Shown here one piece after another: positions 32,444-41,508 of a DNA stretch of 64,000 nt. Source of the DNA: JBFONV01 sp040779335 (GTDB lineage: Bacteria > Pseudomonadota > Gammaproteobacteria > Enterobacterales > Alteromonadaceae); contig JBFONV010000001.1 in NCBI GenBank assembly GCA_040779335.1, positions 992,001-1,056,000 on the forward strand, in the 5' to 3' direction. Positions within the stretch are counted from its first letter, which is position 1. Every line of letters starts with the position of its first letter. The position numbers were made by a program, and so were the translations under genes. The notes below the pieces were generated by a model. That model was not told the origin of the DNA. It saw only the letters and a list, made by a program, of their open reading frames with translations, and ran no database searches.

Positions 32444-32466
32444 AAAAAACCCGGTCATAGACCGGG
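32444..32466 (-). terminator. rho-independent terminator of the hsp20 gene
   Basis: CCCGGTC (32450-32456) and GACCGGG (32460-32466) form a 7-bp GC stem with a 3-base loop. On the minus strand it is followed by six T residues. It lies 38 bases after the hsp20 stop, and also just after the convergent hydrolase gene. Confidence 0.85.
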
Positions 32467-32503
32467 CAAAAACAATCAGGGAGAACAGTTCAGATCAAAG
32501 ACG

Positions 32504-32974
32504 TTATTCGCTGTTTTTACTTTCAATTTTCTTTGATAATAAACTCTTACCATTAATCGCTATTTTTCTCGGTTTTAATGCTTCGGGGATCTCTCTTTCC
32601 AAGTCGATATGTAATAACCCGTTTTCCATAAAGGCACCGATAACTTTAACATGATCGCCAATTTGAAACTTTCGTTCAAAATTGCGCTCGGCTATTCCTT
32701 GATGGAGAAATTTTCGCTGAGTATTTTCATGGTCACCGGCTTTGTTACCAGTAACGACTAAATTATTCTGTTTAGATTCAATTTCAAGTTCTTCTTCAGT
32801 GAATCCCGCTATAGCCATAGTAATACGATATTGGTCTTCGGCAAGTAACTCAATATTATATGGAGGGTAAGACGATTGTTTGTCAGCTCTAGAGGCTTTA
32901 TCAATTAATCCAGCTAGGTGGTCAAAACCGATAAAAGAGCGATATAGTGGGCTAAAATCTGTAGATGTACGCAT
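32504..32974 (-). CDS. ibpA: Hsp20-family small heat shock protein
   Basis: A 156-aa alpha-crystallin chaperone that holds unfolding proteins. It has FDHLAGLIDKASRADKQSSYPPYNI, the IbpA/IbpB start, the alpha-crystallin domain with YRITMAIAGFTEEELEIESKQN, FLHQGIAERNFERKF, and GLLHIDLEREIPE. The C-terminal IxI/V anchoring motif may be in RKIAING. No convincing sigma-32 promoter was found by eye. It is monocistronic, with a strong terminator downstream. Confidence 0.93.
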   Translation of the reverse strand: MRTSTDFSPLYRSFIGFDHLAGLIDKASRADKQSSYPPYNIELLAEDQYRITMAIAGFTEEELEIESKQNNLVVTGNKAGDHENTQRKFLHQGIAERNFERKFQIGDHVKVIGAFMENGLLHIDLEREIPEALKPRKIAINGKSLLSKKIESKNSE

Positions 32975-33251
32975 AATTCATATCCTATTATTGTGTTAGC
33001 AATATGTTGTTTTGATTAGCATATAGGTACTTATTGTTTATTTTGACCAACTTAAAGCTGCGACAAAATAGTGTTCAAAAAGATCCGTATTCTAATCAAT
33101 GATTTGCCTTTCATTATTGAACAGGCGGTTAATGTAATCCCTCTACGGCGACTACAATATAATAGATGGGAGCGTACTGTTTTTTTTCAAGATAAATTTT
33201 AATAAAAAAACGTGATTGTTTTTTATCTTCTTGAATATTAAGGATTTTAAA

Positions 33252-33866
33252 ATGGAAAATATTGAAAAAATATTGTGTTTTTGGTTTGGAGAACTAAGGG
33301 ATCAGTTGTCAAGCGGGGACAAAAATCAATTATGGTATCAGTCGACGCCGATTATTGATGAAGAAATTGCCGATACCTTTGGCGAATTATACCAACAGGC
33401 ACTTAATGGCCAATTACAAGTATGGCAAGATCAACCCAGAGGAAGTTTGGCATTGGTGATCTTATTAGATCAAATGCCACGTAATATGTATCGAGCTACG
33501 GCGCAGGCCTTTGCCAGTGATAATCTGGCATTAGCTATTGCTAAACATGGCATCGCACAAGGCTTTGATAAACAGTATGCCTTAATCGAACGAATATTTT
33601 ATTATCATCCTTTTGAGCATAGCGAGCAGTTAAACGAGCAACGTCGGGCGGTGGCATTATTTTCAGCACTACTTAAAGAATATGGCCAGACTAATCATAT
33701 CAAGCTCATCGAAAATGCTTTGCACTGGAGCAAAGCACATATGGAAATAATAGAGCGATTTGGACGATTTCCACATCGTAATGACATATTAGGGCGAGAA
33801 TCAACTGATGAAGAGTTAGCTTATCTTAAAGATGGTTTGCACTTTGGTCAGATAAAAAAACAATAA
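33252..33866 (+). CDS. DUF924 family protein
   Basis: A 204-aa protein of the DUF924 family (all-helical, TPR-like). Recognised by the start ILCFWFGEL, then LALVILLDQMPRNMYRATAQAFASD (the conserved LDQFPRN.yRg.a.aFa.D pattern), ERIFYYHPFEHSE, and the end ERFGRFPHRNDILGRESTDEE. The function is unknown for the family. The ATG at 33252 with AAGGA upstream is preferred to one at 33216. Confidence 0.92.
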   Translation: MENIEKILCFWFGELRDQLSSGDKNQLWYQSTPIIDEEIADTFGELYQQALNGQLQVWQDQPRGSLALVILLDQMPRNMYRATAQAFASDNLALAIAKHGIAQGFDKQYALIERIFYYHPFEHSEQLNEQRRAVALFSALLKEYGQTNHIKLIENALHWSKAHMEIIERFGRFPHRNDILGRESTDEELAYLKDGLHFGQIKKQ

Positions 33867-33919
33867 AGCCGGTGTAATACCTACTTTATTTACTTAGATA
33901 TTTTAACTTAACAGCTGAG

Positions 33920-34606
33920 TTATTGAGGCGTGTCTTCTGTAGTAGAAGAGTCTTCTTCAGCGGGGGCACTGGTATCTGTTTCCGTTTCTGGCGTTACTAG
34001 TGTTGGGCTTAATGCTCTGATGGTTGATAAAGCCATTTCATAGTCAGGATGCTGAGAAATATTGGCGACTAGCTCTTTGTAGGCTATTTTCCCTTGTTCA
34101 TCAATAACAAAAATTGCGCGAGTCAATAAACCCATATCTTTAATTAATAACCCGTACTTACTGCCAAAGTCTCGCCAGACCGCATCAGATAATACTTTAA
34201 TTTTATCGATGTTTTCAGCTTTGCAAAAACGTTTTTGGGCAAATGGTAGATCGTTGCTGATGGTTAGCATCACAATATCATTGGGTAAGTTAGCGACTTC
34301 ATCGTTGAATCTTTTGGTTTGCAAAGAACAAACGCCAGTGTCTAGGCTTGGGACCACGGATATTAGAATGGTTTTTTTACTAAAATCGAACAAATTGACA
34401 GGTGAAAAGCTTTCGTTAACCACTTTAAAGTTTGGGGCGTCATCTCCGACATTCAGTTGGGTGCCAAGTAAAGTGACGCTTTTGTTTCCGGCTTTGACTA
34501 AATTTGTCGTTTCGGTTAATTGTTGTTCGAGTAGAATTTCTGCCCGTGATAACGGAGAGAAAAAGTTAGTTAATATAATCGTGAACAATAAAATAGAGGA
34601 TTTCAT
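33920..34606 (-). CDS. tpx: exported thiol peroxidase with acidic C-terminal tail
   Basis: A 228-aa peroxiredoxin of the Tpx class. The peroxidatic Cys is in PSLDTGVCSLQTKRFNDEV (~92) and the resolving Cys in KRFCKAENIDKI (~127), with spacing as in Tpx. Unlike ordinary 168-aa cytosolic Tpx, it begins with a signal peptide (SSILLFTIILTNFFSPLSRA) and ends in a low-complexity Thr/Glu/Pro tail, TPETETDTSAPAEEDSS. It should reduce lipid or organic peroxides in the periplasm. The electron donor there is unknown. Confidence 0.9.
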   Translation of the reverse strand: MKSSILLFTIILTNFFSPLSRAEILLEQQLTETTNLVKAGNKSVTLLGTQLNVGDDAPNFKVVNESFSPVNLFDFSKKTILISVVPSLDTGVCSLQTKRFNDEVANLPNDIVMLTISNDLPFAQKRFCKAENIDKIKVLSDAVWRDFGSKYGLLIKDMGLLTRAIFVIDEQGKIAYKELVANISQHPDYEMALSTIRALSPTLVTPETETDTSAPAEEDSSTTEDTPQ

Positions 34607-34792
34607 AGATAGTTGAAATAATTGCGCTGATAATAGGTTAAGCTTAACGCTCTCTTAAGAAAATATCCATAGAATAGTTCCGGAAGCCATTGTAATTTTG
34701 AAATATTTATCTATGGTTAAACATAAGTATCGAAAATATAAAGTCGTTATTTTCGCTTTCTTATTGGCTTAAATTTAAGGTTTATTTTATTC

Positions 34793-35932
34793 ATGTCAAC
34801 ACCTTTGCTAATTTGCGATGATTCAAACATGGCGCGTAAACAAGTTGCGCGCTCATTACCAGATGATTGGGATGTCGATATCAGTTTTGCCACGAATGGT
34901 TTTGAAGCGATTGATGCTATAAAAGCGGGTAAAGGAGATGTGTTACTACTTGATTTAAATATGCCTGAAATGGACGGTTATCAGGTGCTGGAAGCTATTC
35001 TAAAACAAGATTTACCAACCTTAACTATCGTTATTTCTGGAGATATACAGCCAGAAGCGCATCAAAGGGTGACTAGCTTAGGGGCATTAGATTTTATTAA
35101 GAAGCCGGTAAGTAAAGAAAAGCTTACTGAAATATTAACCGCTTACGGTATATTTGCGCGTGCAGATGCCTTACCAGACACGAGTAATAATGAAGATAAA
35201 CCTAGCGATGTTCCCCAGACTTCGGTCAATAACACCGCTGAACAAAAAATGGCATTTAAAGCCACTGTAAAACCACCGCCCGCCGCAGTTGTTAAAACTG
35301 ATGTTAGCGCTGGCGAAGTTAAGCCTAGCTTTGTTTTAGCGCCTGATTTACGTGATTGTTATCAAGAAATAGCCAATGTCGCCATGGGGCGTGCGGGGGA
35401 TTTATTAGCGAGATTACTTAATGTATTTGTGGTGTTGCCTATTCCGAATGTTAACTTGATTGAAGTCAGCGAATTAACTATGGCCCTTTCTGCCGTTGAG
35501 TCTTATGAAAGTACATCCGGGGTTTGTCAGGGGTTTATTGGGGCGGGCATTTCGGGTGAGGCATTGCTCATTATTAATGACTCAAGTTTTAAAGATGTCG
35601 CTTCGTTGATGAATTACCAATATGAAATAGATGAAGGCACTGAGTTAGAATTGTTGATGGACATGGCCAATGTCTTGATCAGTGCATGTTTAAATGGTGT
35701 TGCTGAACAATTGGATATGTCTTTTAGTCAGGGCCACCCTGTAGTTTTAGGTCAGCATCGTAAGATTTCCGAACTTATCGCAACGAATGCAACAAAATGG
35801 AAAAGGACTTTAGCGATAGAAATTAGCTACAATATAGAAAATTATCCAATTAAATGTGACTTGTTGCTACTCTTTACTGAAGCATCAATGAAAACACTGA
35901 ATAATAAGATTGAATATTTGCTTGATGATTGA
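34793..35932 (+). CDS. response regulator fused to a CheC-like phosphatase domain
   Basis: A 379-aa protein. Receiver domain ~1-122: LLICDDSNMARK (acidic pocket), VLLLDLNMPEMDGYQV (phospho-Asp ~55), VISGD and DFIKKPVS (Thr/Ser and Lys). A Pro/Ala linker leads to a CheC-like domain ~175-379 with two phosphatase helices: CYQEIANVAMGRAGDLLA (ExxN motif, ~192) and ELLMDMANVLISACLNGV (DxxN, ~289). It may dephosphorylate CheY-like partners. The diguanylate cyclase gene follows by 45 bases and is its likely output partner. Confidence 0.88.
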   Translation: MSTPLLICDDSNMARKQVARSLPDDWDVDISFATNGFEAIDAIKAGKGDVLLLDLNMPEMDGYQVLEAILKQDLPTLTIVISGDIQPEAHQRVTSLGALDFIKKPVSKEKLTEILTAYGIFARADALPDTSNNEDKPSDVPQTSVNNTAEQKMAFKATVKPPPAAVVKTDVSAGEVKPSFVLAPDLRDCYQEIANVAMGRAGDLLARLLNVFVVLPIPNVNLIEVSELTMALSAVESYESTSGVCQGFIGAGISGEALLIINDSSFKDVASLMNYQYEIDEGTELELLMDMANVLISACLNGVAEQLDMSFSQGHPVVLGQHRKISELIATNATKWKRTLAIEISYNIENYPIKCDLLLLFTEASMKTLNNKIEYLLDD

Positions 35933-35977
35933 TGCCTTGATAGCAGGTCTGAATCCCTAATAAGAACGTGGAATATT

Positions 35978-36943
35978 ATGTCACTACAAACCGGACAAAT
36001 TAACGAATTACATTGGCTGATGGAAATGCTGCATAGCATCGACGTTGGCTTGGTAGTGCTAGATCGTCAGTATCGTGTTCAGATCTGGAACGGCTTTATG
36101 GAGAATCATAGTGGTTTATTGCCTCGTGAAGTGAAAGATAAAGTGTTATTTGATTTGTTCGACGAGATCCCTGAGGATTGGTTTAAACGTAAGGCTGAGT
36201 CGGTATTTTTACTTAAAAACAAAGCGTTTACTATTTGGGAACAAAGATCGCATTTGTTTAAGTTTGATAATTATCGTCCGATCACTGGCACGGCCGAGTT
36301 TATGTATCAAAATACTACCTTTATTCCCCTTCTGTCGGCCACAGGTGAAGTGACACATTTGTGTTTAATTGTTTATGATGTCACTGACAATGCAGTGCAC
36401 AAACAAGACTTAGAAGAAGCTAATCTTGAATTGGCTATTTTGAGCCAAACTGACGGCTTAACCCAACTTTTTAACCGCACCCACTGGGAATTTTGTTTAC
36501 AATCTGAGTATAAGCGCTGGACTAGAAGCGACAACCCCAGTTGTTTGGTGATGTTGGATATTGATCACTTCAAAAATGTAAATGATAGTTATGGTCACAT
36601 GGTGGGTGATGAAGTCATCCGTCACGTTTCTGGTTTAATTAGGTATCATGTGCGTGAAACCGATGTTTCAGGACGCTATGGCGGAGAAGAGTTTGCGATA
36701 TTACTTGCCGATACCACACGTGAAAATGCCTTAGTGTTTGCCGAGCGCCTACGAAAGGAAGTTGAAAGTGCAGTCGTTAAATATAACGATATTGATATAA
36801 AGTATACTGTAAGTATGGGCATCGCAGAAATCGATAAAAGTATCAGTACTTACGAAGCTTGGATTGAATGCGCTGATGCCGCGTTATATAAAGCCAAAGA
36901 AGAGGGACGAAATTGTATTAGAATGCACGCTGTGCAAAACTAG
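35978..36943 (+). CDS. PAS-GGDEF diguanylate cyclase
   Basis: A 321-aa cytosolic protein. The N-terminal PAS-like region (IDVGLVVLDRQYRVQIWNGF, ~24-43) is followed by GGDEF domain ~160-321: LTQLFNRTHWE, LDIDHFKNVNDSYGH, and the active site GRYGGEEFAIL (~232-240). RETD five residues before GGEEF is the inhibitory I-site, so feedback by c-di-GMP is expected. SMGIAE and DAALYKAKEEGRN complete the fold. Same strand and just downstream of the CheC-type regulator. Confidence 0.93.
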   Translation: MSLQTGQINELHWLMEMLHSIDVGLVVLDRQYRVQIWNGFMENHSGLLPREVKDKVLFDLFDEIPEDWFKRKAESVFLLKNKAFTIWEQRSHLFKFDNYRPITGTAEFMYQNTTFIPLLSATGEVTHLCLIVYDVTDNAVHKQDLEEANLELAILSQTDGLTQLFNRTHWEFCLQSEYKRWTRSDNPSCLVMLDIDHFKNVNDSYGHMVGDEVIRHVSGLIRYHVRETDVSGRYGGEEFAILLADTTRENALVFAERLRKEVESAVVKYNDIDIKYTVSMGIAEIDKSISTYEAWIECADAALYKAKEEGRNCIRMHAVQN

Positions 36944-36982
36944 TTCAGTATCTACGCAATAAATTATTTAGGTTATTACAAT

Positions 36983-37017
36983 AAAAATGCTTAACGTCAA
37001 AAACGTTAAGCATTTTT
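36983..37017. terminator. bidirectional rho-independent terminator
   Basis: AAAAATGCTTAACGT and ACGTTAAGCATTTTT form a 15-bp stem with a 5-base loop, with T-runs on both strands. It separates the diguanylate cyclase from the convergent amidohydrolase gene. Confidence 0.85.
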
Positions 37018-37092
37018 ATTGGTTAAAGCGATAGGTTATGGTGTTCTATGTAAATTACCGCTAATAGATAAAGTCGTTATCCTTATTGGGTA

Positions 37093-38766
37093 TTACAGTG
37101 TGGTATTTGCGTCCGTATATACCTTCTTACCATTAACCCAAGTGGCGAGTACTTTGTTTTGCCATAGTTTCGACTCTGCGATGGTAAAAATATTATCTTC
37201 TAACAGCACAAAATCAGCCTTTTTTCCTGTTGATAAACTACCGATAATACTTTCTTGATGACCACTATAAGCGGCATCAATCGTGAAGCTTTTAAATGCT
37301 TCTATTCGGGTCATTTTCTCTTGTGGAAACCAGCCATCTTGGGGTTGGTTTTGATGATCTTGTCGGGTGATTGATGCATGCAATCCGTAAAATGGATTCG
37401 CCGACTCGACCGGAAAGTCTGAACCTGCAGCAATGATAGCTTTGGCATTTATTAATTTTCGCCATGCATAGGCACCCAATATGCGCTCTTCTCCAAGCCT
37501 TGCTTGAGCCATGTTTTTATCACTGGTGGCATGCGTAGCCTGCATTGATGCGATGACCTTTAAATGGTTAAAACGGGGGATATCACTCAGTTTTAATATT
37601 TGCGCGTGCTCAATTCTATGGCGTAATGCTTTGGTGTTAGTTTGAGCGATTAATTGTTCATAATTGTTAAGCACAATATTATTGGCGTTGTCGCCAATGG
37701 CATGAGTGTTCACTTGAAAGCCAGCTTCCATCGAAGTTTTCATGTAATTTGCTAAAGATTGTTGGTCATGTAGTAATAACCCTTTATGTCCAGGCTTATC
37801 GCTATAATCTTCAATTAAGGCTGCGCCTCTGCTACCTAATGCGCCATCGGCTGATATTTTTACACTATGGAGCACAAACTTGTCATCGTCACTTTTATAT
37901 TTGCCTTGGGCAAGTATTTGTCGCCAGTTCTCATCGGTAATGTCTAACATAGCATTCACGCGAATGGGCATTTTATTGCTTTTGCTGAGTTCTTTATAAG
38001 CATTTATATTGAGCTTTGAAATCCCAGCATCGTGAACACTGGTTAGGCCCATGCTGGCAAGGGATGTCATCGCCATCACTAATGTCGATTTTTGTTCGGC
38101 TAGCGTTAACGGAGCGATAGCATCGTCAATCAGTGACATGGCGTTATCGATAAATACCCCATTAGGCTCACCTGAAGCATTTTTGATAATTTCACCACCA
38201 GCAGGTGATAATGTGTCTTTTGAAATACCGGCAAGTTGCATCGCTTTACTGTTTGCCCAACCAGCATGGCCATCTATACGTCGAAGCCAGACAGGGGTAT
38301 CAGGAAAATATTTATCTAATGATGTGGCACTTGGAAATTGGTTGCTATCCCATTGCACCTGATTCCAACCTTGACCTTGTATCCACAGCAGTGATTTATT
38401 GTTTTTTGCATAATTTTGTACGCGCTTAACGGCTTCTTGCTCAGAGGTTGTTCCGACTAAATCTGCGCGTAACAAGCTTAAACCATAACTGAGTACATGT
38501 CCGTGGGCATCAATAAGCCCAGGAATAAGGGTTTTGCCTTGGCCATTAATAACGTTAAATTCGTTAGATTGAGGTAAAGGCTCATTTTCAACAAAAAGTC
38601 GGTCAATTTTATCGTCGGTAAATTGTATCGCGACAAACTCCACAAGGTTGTCATCAGCCAGCGTATAGCCTTTTACATTTTTGATTAAAGTGGTTTGGGC
38701 GTGGGCAATGATAGGAAAAGACAGAGTAATGAATAAACCTATAAACAATTGGGTATAATTTTTCAT
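37093..38766 (-). CDS. secreted amidohydrolase (YtcJ/DUF amidohydrolase 3 type)
   Basis: A 557-aa metal-dependent hydrolase with a signal peptide (MKNYTQLFIGLFITLSFPII, cleavage near AHA). TLIPGLIDAHGHVLSYG gives the HxH metal site. WLRRIDGHAGWANSKAM and HRIEHAQILKLSDI follow, then IAAGSDFPVESANPFYGLHA with the Asp ligand and the closing GKKADFVLLEDN. This group acts on N-acyl or amide bonds of unknown molecules. ATG at 38766 is preferred to a TTG two codons earlier. Confidence 0.9.
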   Translation of the reverse strand: MKNYTQLFIGLFITLSFPIIAHAQTTLIKNVKGYTLADDNLVEFVAIQFTDDKIDRLFVENEPLPQSNEFNVINGQGKTLIPGLIDAHGHVLSYGLSLLRADLVGTTSEQEAVKRVQNYAKNNKSLLWIQGQGWNQVQWDSNQFPSATSLDKYFPDTPVWLRRIDGHAGWANSKAMQLAGISKDTLSPAGGEIIKNASGEPNGVFIDNAMSLIDDAIAPLTLAEQKSTLVMAMTSLASMGLTSVHDAGISKLNINAYKELSKSNKMPIRVNAMLDITDENWRQILAQGKYKSDDDKFVLHSVKISADGALGSRGAALIEDYSDKPGHKGLLLHDQQSLANYMKTSMEAGFQVNTHAIGDNANNIVLNNYEQLIAQTNTKALRHRIEHAQILKLSDIPRFNHLKVIASMQATHATSDKNMAQARLGEERILGAYAWRKLINAKAIIAAGSDFPVESANPFYGLHASITRQDHQNQPQDGWFPQEKMTRIEAFKSFTIDAAYSGHQESIIGSLSTGKKADFVLLEDNIFTIAESKLWQNKVLATWVNGKKVYTDANTTL

Positions 38767-38887
38767 AAGCAATGATATCGTTTTGAGTTTGAAAGATATC
38801 CTAGCATGATTAGATAAAATCGAACTAGTTAATATGTGTGGTGAGGTAGTATAGAGGCATAGGCAATAACGCAGAGATAATATGTAA

Positions 38888-38922
38888 GCTCAATAGATTG
38901 TGCGACGCACAACCCATTGAGC
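38888..38922 (-). terminator. hairpin downstream of ABC exporter operon
   Basis: GCTCAAT/ATTGAGC outer arms enclose TTGTGCG/CGCACAA inner arms, giving a long interrupted stem with a one-base loop. It is 18 bases after the last permease gene's stop. There is no clear T-run, so termination strength is uncertain. Confidence 0.45.
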
Positions 38923-38940
38923 ATTCTGAACGTATTGGGC

Positions 38941-40155
38941 TTAGACAGTGCGTGTCGCTGTTGCTGGCGAGATCAACGCGGCCTTTCTTGCAGGATACAA
39001 TACTGCAAGCTGACCAACGACAAAAAGAATGCCGATGCCCATAACAATAAGGTCAATATTTATCGGCGATAAGGAAAAAGTTTTAACTAACCACATATTC
39101 AAACCCACCGCGCCAATACAGCCTATGGCGATACCTAACGTTGAAATTAAAAAGTTTTCAACCATAAAGTAGCGCATTATTTGCCATTTTGTCGCACCTA
39201 AAGCTCTGCGGGTGCCAATTTGTTTAGTGCGGCGATTAATACTAAATATTGCTAAACCAACAATGCCAAAGCTGGTGATCAGAGTTAGTGTAACGATTAC
39301 CGTTGTTAGTATTTTATTGGTGGCGTTGTGCCTTTTATAACTGCGCTCTCTGGTTTCTTCCATGGTACTTACGCGTCGGATAATTCGACCTTTATCACTT
39401 TCTGCGAGCGCTTTCTCAATAATAGGCATGAGTTCGTCTCGTCTACCAGCTTCGGTGCGAATAAAATATTTACCGCCTGTTGTCTCCATATGATAGGGGA
39501 TCAAAATACTGCGCTCGACGCCGTCCCAGCCATTCCAAGGTGCTTGTAACTCCTTGATAATACCGATAATACGTATGGGTTGAGATTGAGTAATGTAGAC
39601 CGTTTTTCCTAATGCAGATTGCCAGTCATCAGGGAATAGGCTTTGTGCCATGGCCTTGGTAATAATGGTTTTTGCTGGCCAAGTTGTTTGCCCACTTGCT
39701 CGCCATAAAATATCTTCGGGAGCAAAATTTTCCCCGAGAATAAGTTCAACCTTTAACGTGTTTATGGCATGTTCATCGACCATATATAATGCGGTGCCAA
39801 TGGCGTCTTGATCTTCTCCAGGCTGCGTTTGCAATCCTTGAGACCAACCGCCACCACTAAGAGGAATAGCATTAATTTGTATGGCATCAACCACCCCAGG
39901 GGTTTTACGGATCATTGCTAAATCGCGATTTAGCGCCGCTTGCAAATTATAATCTTGCTCGAACACGGTATTGGTTAAATAAAAGGTGTTGTTTTCATCA
40001 ATACCGCTGGGTCTTTCCATTTGCTGTTGACGTTCTAAAATCATGAAAATAGCGTTGACTATGATGGTCATGGTCAGCGCTATTTGCAGCGCAATCAGTA
40101 ACGCACCAATTTTATTACGCAATAACGCGCGGATAATCAGTCCAATTTCTAACAT
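38941..40155 (-). CDS. MacB/FtsX-type ABC transporter permease (B)
   Basis: A 404-aa permease. It has an N-terminal TM helix (~17-37), a large periplasmic MacB-like domain, then three C-terminal TM helices (~284-306, ~333-355, ~369-390) of FtsX type. The motif INRRTKQIGTRRALGATKWQ is the conserved cytosolic loop. MacB-type transporters transmit ATP hydrolysis to the periplasm without moving substrate through the membrane itself. Last gene of an adaptor-ATPase-permease-permease operon. GAGGAAA precedes the ATG. Confidence 0.92.
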   Translation of the reverse strand: MLEIGLIIRALLRNKIGALLIALQIALTMTIIVNAIFMILERQQQMERPSGIDENNTFYLTNTVFEQDYNLQAALNRDLAMIRKTPGVVDAIQINAIPLSGGGWSQGLQTQPGEDQDAIGTALYMVDEHAINTLKVELILGENFAPEDILWRASGQTTWPAKTIITKAMAQSLFPDDWQSALGKTVYITQSQPIRIIGIIKELQAPWNGWDGVERSILIPYHMETTGGKYFIRTEAGRRDELMPIIEKALAESDKGRIIRRVSTMEETRERSYKRHNATNKILTTVIVTLTLITSFGIVGLAIFSINRRTKQIGTRRALGATKWQIMRYFMVENFLISTLGIAIGCIGAVGLNMWLVKTFSLSPINIDLIVMGIGILFVVGQLAVLYPARKAALISPATATRTV

Positions 40156-40171
40156 AATATTTTCCTCGCTG

Positions 40172-41482
40172 TTATTGGCTTTTTAGTTGTTGGGCGGGTT
40201 GAATATTGCACGCTCGCCACGTTGGGTATATGCCTGCGATAACGCTTGATAATAGGGATAACGCAATGGCAAGTATCATCATGTTGGCATCTAAACTTGC
40301 TAGGCCTTTCATATATTCCCCATAGAGGTTTTCGATAGCGACTAAACCTAGTTGAGCCAGCAATAAGCCAAGTGCGCCACCAGCAAGGCCAATGCAGGCT
40401 GATTCAATAATATATTGGCTAAATAGCGTGGCTTTACTTGCCCCCAATGCTTGTCTTAAGCCTATCTCCGGCGCTTTTCCTAAAAATTTTGCCAGTAATA
40501 AACCGATAGTATTAAGTAAACATACCGCTAAAAACATAAATGACATCGCCATCATCATCTTAGCGTCATCAGCAACAACTTCTTGGTTTTCTAACCATTG
40601 CATTACATCACTTAAGCGATTGTCGAGCGGACGTTGAAAACGACCAAAACGTTTTTGCTCTTCAACATAGGCATTTAAGAAACTCATATAGTCTTGTTTT
40701 TCTTGTTCATTTCTCAGTTCAACCCAATACTGTGTCCATATACATTCTGAGGCAAGAAAGGCGGCAAAGCCATCGCTACTAGGCTTCCAGCAGTTGGTAT
40801 TACCAGAGCGTCTAATTTTTTCTTCCGCAATAAGGCTAAAAGGGACAAAAATTTCTTCAGATTCATTAAACGCGCCAGTGGTTATGTCGTAAAACCGCGG
40901 TTTAGGCTGCCAGTGATCGATAACACCAACGACTTTAAATATGTTGCCATCAAGTCGAATTGCTTTGCCGACAGAATTTTCGCCACCGAACACGCGTTCA
41001 TTGATTTCTCTACTGAGCACAATAACTTGCTCTTTGTTTACATCGGCATCGTTAGACCAAGCTCCACCATAAATAAATGGCACATCGAACATCGCAAAAA
41101 AGTCTGCTGAGTTAGCCCGTGCACTCACCATAAAAGGAAGCGCGCCTTGCTCTTCAGGCTCAATAACACCGTATGCTTGTGCTTGCACATTTTGGCGATA
41201 GGCCTTTTTTGCCTTCATCAAGTTAGTTGCATCGGTATAAGTTAGTTGGTCGGGCGGATTTTGGCCGTCATCATAGGGATCGTTAACGTCCCAACTGTCT
41301 AACTGCACATAATACAATTGCTGACTTTTATGAGGGATAGGGTTTGCTGACATCAAGTAATTTACTGTTACTGTGGTCATTGCGGTACCAATACCTAGAC
41401 CAATTGCGGTGATCATCAGTAAACTTAAACCCCAATGTCGCTTGATACTGATCCAAGCAATTTTTAAATAATAACTAAACAT
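40172..41482 (-). CDS. MacB/FtsX-type ABC transporter permease (A)
   Basis: A 436-aa permease with the same plan as its downstream neighbour: a TM helix at ~17-40, a periplasmic domain of about 270 residues, and three C-terminal TMs. The loop KFLGKAPEIGLRQALGASKA matches the FtsX signature E(I/L)GxRxAxGA. It differs widely from permease B in the periplasmic part (with Cys pairs in GNTNCWKPSS and ASECIWTQYW), so the two probably form an asymmetric heterodimer. GGAATA precedes the ATG. Confidence 0.92.
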   Translation of the reverse strand: MFSYYLKIAWISIKRHWGLSLLMITAIGLGIGTAMTTVTVNYLMSANPIPHKSQQLYYVQLDSWDVNDPYDDGQNPPDQLTYTDATNLMKAKKAYRQNVQAQAYGVIEPEEQGALPFMVSARANSADFFAMFDVPFIYGGAWSNDADVNKEQVIVLSREINERVFGGENSVGKAIRLDGNIFKVVGVIDHWQPKPRFYDITTGAFNESEEIFVPFSLIAEEKIRRSGNTNCWKPSSDGFAAFLASECIWTQYWVELRNEQEKQDYMSFLNAYVEEQKRFGRFQRPLDNRLSDVMQWLENQEVVADDAKMMMAMSFMFLAVCLLNTIGLLLAKFLGKAPEIGLRQALGASKATLFSQYIIESACIGLAGGALGLLLAQLGLVAIENLYGEYMKGLASLDANMMILAIALSLLSSVIAGIYPTWRACNIQPAQQLKSQ

Positions 41483-41508
41483 GTTTATTCCTTAGCGTCA
41501 TTTTGATA

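Noticed and set aside
32975..33060. Sigma-32 promoter for the Hsp20 gene
   Set aside because: No pair of heat-shock -35/-10 elements with correct spacing was found by eye.
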